Source: Phoronis australis (lineage: Eukaryota > Phoronida > Phoronidae). From it: DNA of 64,000 nucleotides. This document shows positions 62,985 through 64,000 of the stretch, piece after piece. Every line of letters starts with the position of its first letter. Position 1 is the first letter of the stretch. Where the stretch lies: contig NMRA01000001.1 in the NCBI GenBank assembly GCA_002633005.1, forward strand, positions 1,151,755-1,215,754, in the 5' to 3' direction. Below the pieces are notes generated by a model. It did not search any database. It was given only the letters and a program-made list of their open reading frames with translations, and had not been told where the DNA came from. The translations under genes were made by a program, and so were the position numbers.

Positions 62985-63037
62985 GTCCCTCCGCTCGGCA
63001 CCACGCCCCCTTACTGAAAACGTAGATTCGCCACTGG
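62985..63037. mobile_element. Right end of a hAT-like short element
   Basis: CGCCCCCTTACTGAAAACG then TAGATTCGCCACTG is the inverse of a CAGTGGCGAATCTA terminus, like the ends at 23626 and 60828. The left end was not found. Confidence 0.35.
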
Positions 63038-63039
63038 TC

Positions 63040-64000
63040 TATGGTGGCACGAATCACGCTTTGACTCTGGGCGTTGTGAAAATTTTCCTATCCACTGACG
63101 GGGTCTTTGCTGCTGAACGAAGGCATGGAATTGGCCTCGACTGAGTCCAGTAGTTTCTTGGCAGTGGGATTATGAGACCAACACACACACGTGTTTCATC
63201 ATGCTGTACTCGTATCACAATATCCCAAGTATTAGGCCTACTCAGTACAGTCCGGTTCAGATCAGCAGCTCAGCTGTTGGCACCATAGATTATAGACAAT
63301 TATAGTATGTTGGCACGCCAAACATGAAATTTGAGTACATTGCTGAATAGGCCTCACTGCCTACATGTCGTGAACAACTCCACTAAAACAAGAATTTCTG
63401 TAGGAACACCGTATTTATCCACCTTCACTCTCATCAGGCTTCTATTGTGAGTCAGCATGCGTGAATAATTGGCTGATAAGCCACCTATGGAACTACTTTT
63501 GGCTGAATGGATGACCAGGCCATAAAATGATGCAAGACCAGTTAAATAATGCTGGCATAGAATAGGCAATACCTCCAGGGCAATTTTGAGAAAGTGGGCA
63601 TCTTCTGCTAGTCTTTGCTCTAAAGCGGGTTAAAAAATTGACTTAGAGAGCTCTGATTTTTTTGGTTAAGCAAACAATTATAGTTACAATTGCAAATTTT
63701 TTTATATCCGACATACAGTTTCTGGAAGCAAAAAAATCTCACAGCATCTCTTAGCTTAGCACACGAGAATAATAAGGATCGTAATTTGACAAATCAATTA
63801 AAAATACTGGCTTAAAGTGTATTCATCAACTTTTCTTTTGTTGTCTTATGAGAACAATAATGAAGCCGCCAAAGAAAATAAAACCATGAAATTGATATAA
63901 TAATAAGCATAAACTTTATTTATGTACAATATGAAATCTGAACAGACTAGTGCGATAACACAAAAAACATGGGATACAAAAAAGAATATTTAAAAAGAAC
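63040..64000. other. Intergenic, nothing recognised
   Basis: AT-rich flank of the window; a minus-strand frame at 63354-63569 shows no domain. Confidence 0.5.

Noticed and set aside
62735-63025. A 96-residue plus-strand open frame with a basic sequence
   Set aside because: Its end lies in a repeat terminus, and no motif or splice site supports it.
1-64000. CRISPR arrays, operons or prokaryotic mobile islands
   Set aside because: No spaced direct repeats of that type. Genes are interrupted by introns, and the repeats are typical of animal genomes.

Overview
The window is nuclear DNA from an animal, most likely a marine invertebrate. The evidence is spliced genes with GT-AG introns, two single-exon rhodopsin-type GPCRs, a mariner element, Tx1-like and APE-type non-LTR retrotransposon remains, tRNA-derived SINE fragments and frequent TACATGTA words. 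I cannot fix the species; an invertebrate deuterostome such as a lancelet or hemichordate would fit. Two single N bases (23589, 27980) suggest a draft assembly. I saw no bacterial genes, rRNA, intact tRNA or CRISPR array.

Layout. (1) 267-4543, minus strand: six phase-compatible internal exons of a kelch-repeat protein with a long basic linker; both gene ends are missing from my model. (2) 5.9-11.7 kb is repeat territory: a short element in one of five dispersed copies, a palindrome cluster, a candidate 2.3 kb terminal-inverted-repeat transposon (about 6406-8714) with arrays of a GCGATCGAGAACGC box, a tandem repeat, and a dead Tx1/L1-like LINE. (3) 12.1-19.6 kb, minus strand: two paralogous intronless class A GPCR genes about 5.4 kb apart, separated by repeats. 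(4) 20-29.8 kb: two inverted copies of a 0.7 kb repeat, a dead APE-type LINE, two minisatellites, and a few weak minus-strand coding candidates. (5) About 30.7-53.9 kb, plus strand: a large ankyrin-repeat gene for which I reconstruct 14 coding exons with fully consistent splice phases, giving about 859 residues. Its introns hold a mariner with a dead transposase, two tRNA-derived SINE pieces, a 0.5 kb Tc1/mariner-like MITE, another short repeat, and hammerhead-like motifs. (6) 56.4-57.2 kb, minus strand: a three-exon gene for a 115-residue lysine-rich, probably nuclear protein. (7) 57.2-64 kb: mostly non-coding, with a SINE, several short elements and a 195 bp tandem duplication.

The genes show no sign of working together; they look like ordinary neighbours in a gene-poor, repeat-rich stretch. 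The most informative results are the complete ankyrin model (with a possible frame-breaking cassette exon), the GPCR pair lacking the usual TM4 and TM6 tryptophans, and several transposon families defined here by matching copies or inverted ends. All exon models were read by eye and have no transcript support.
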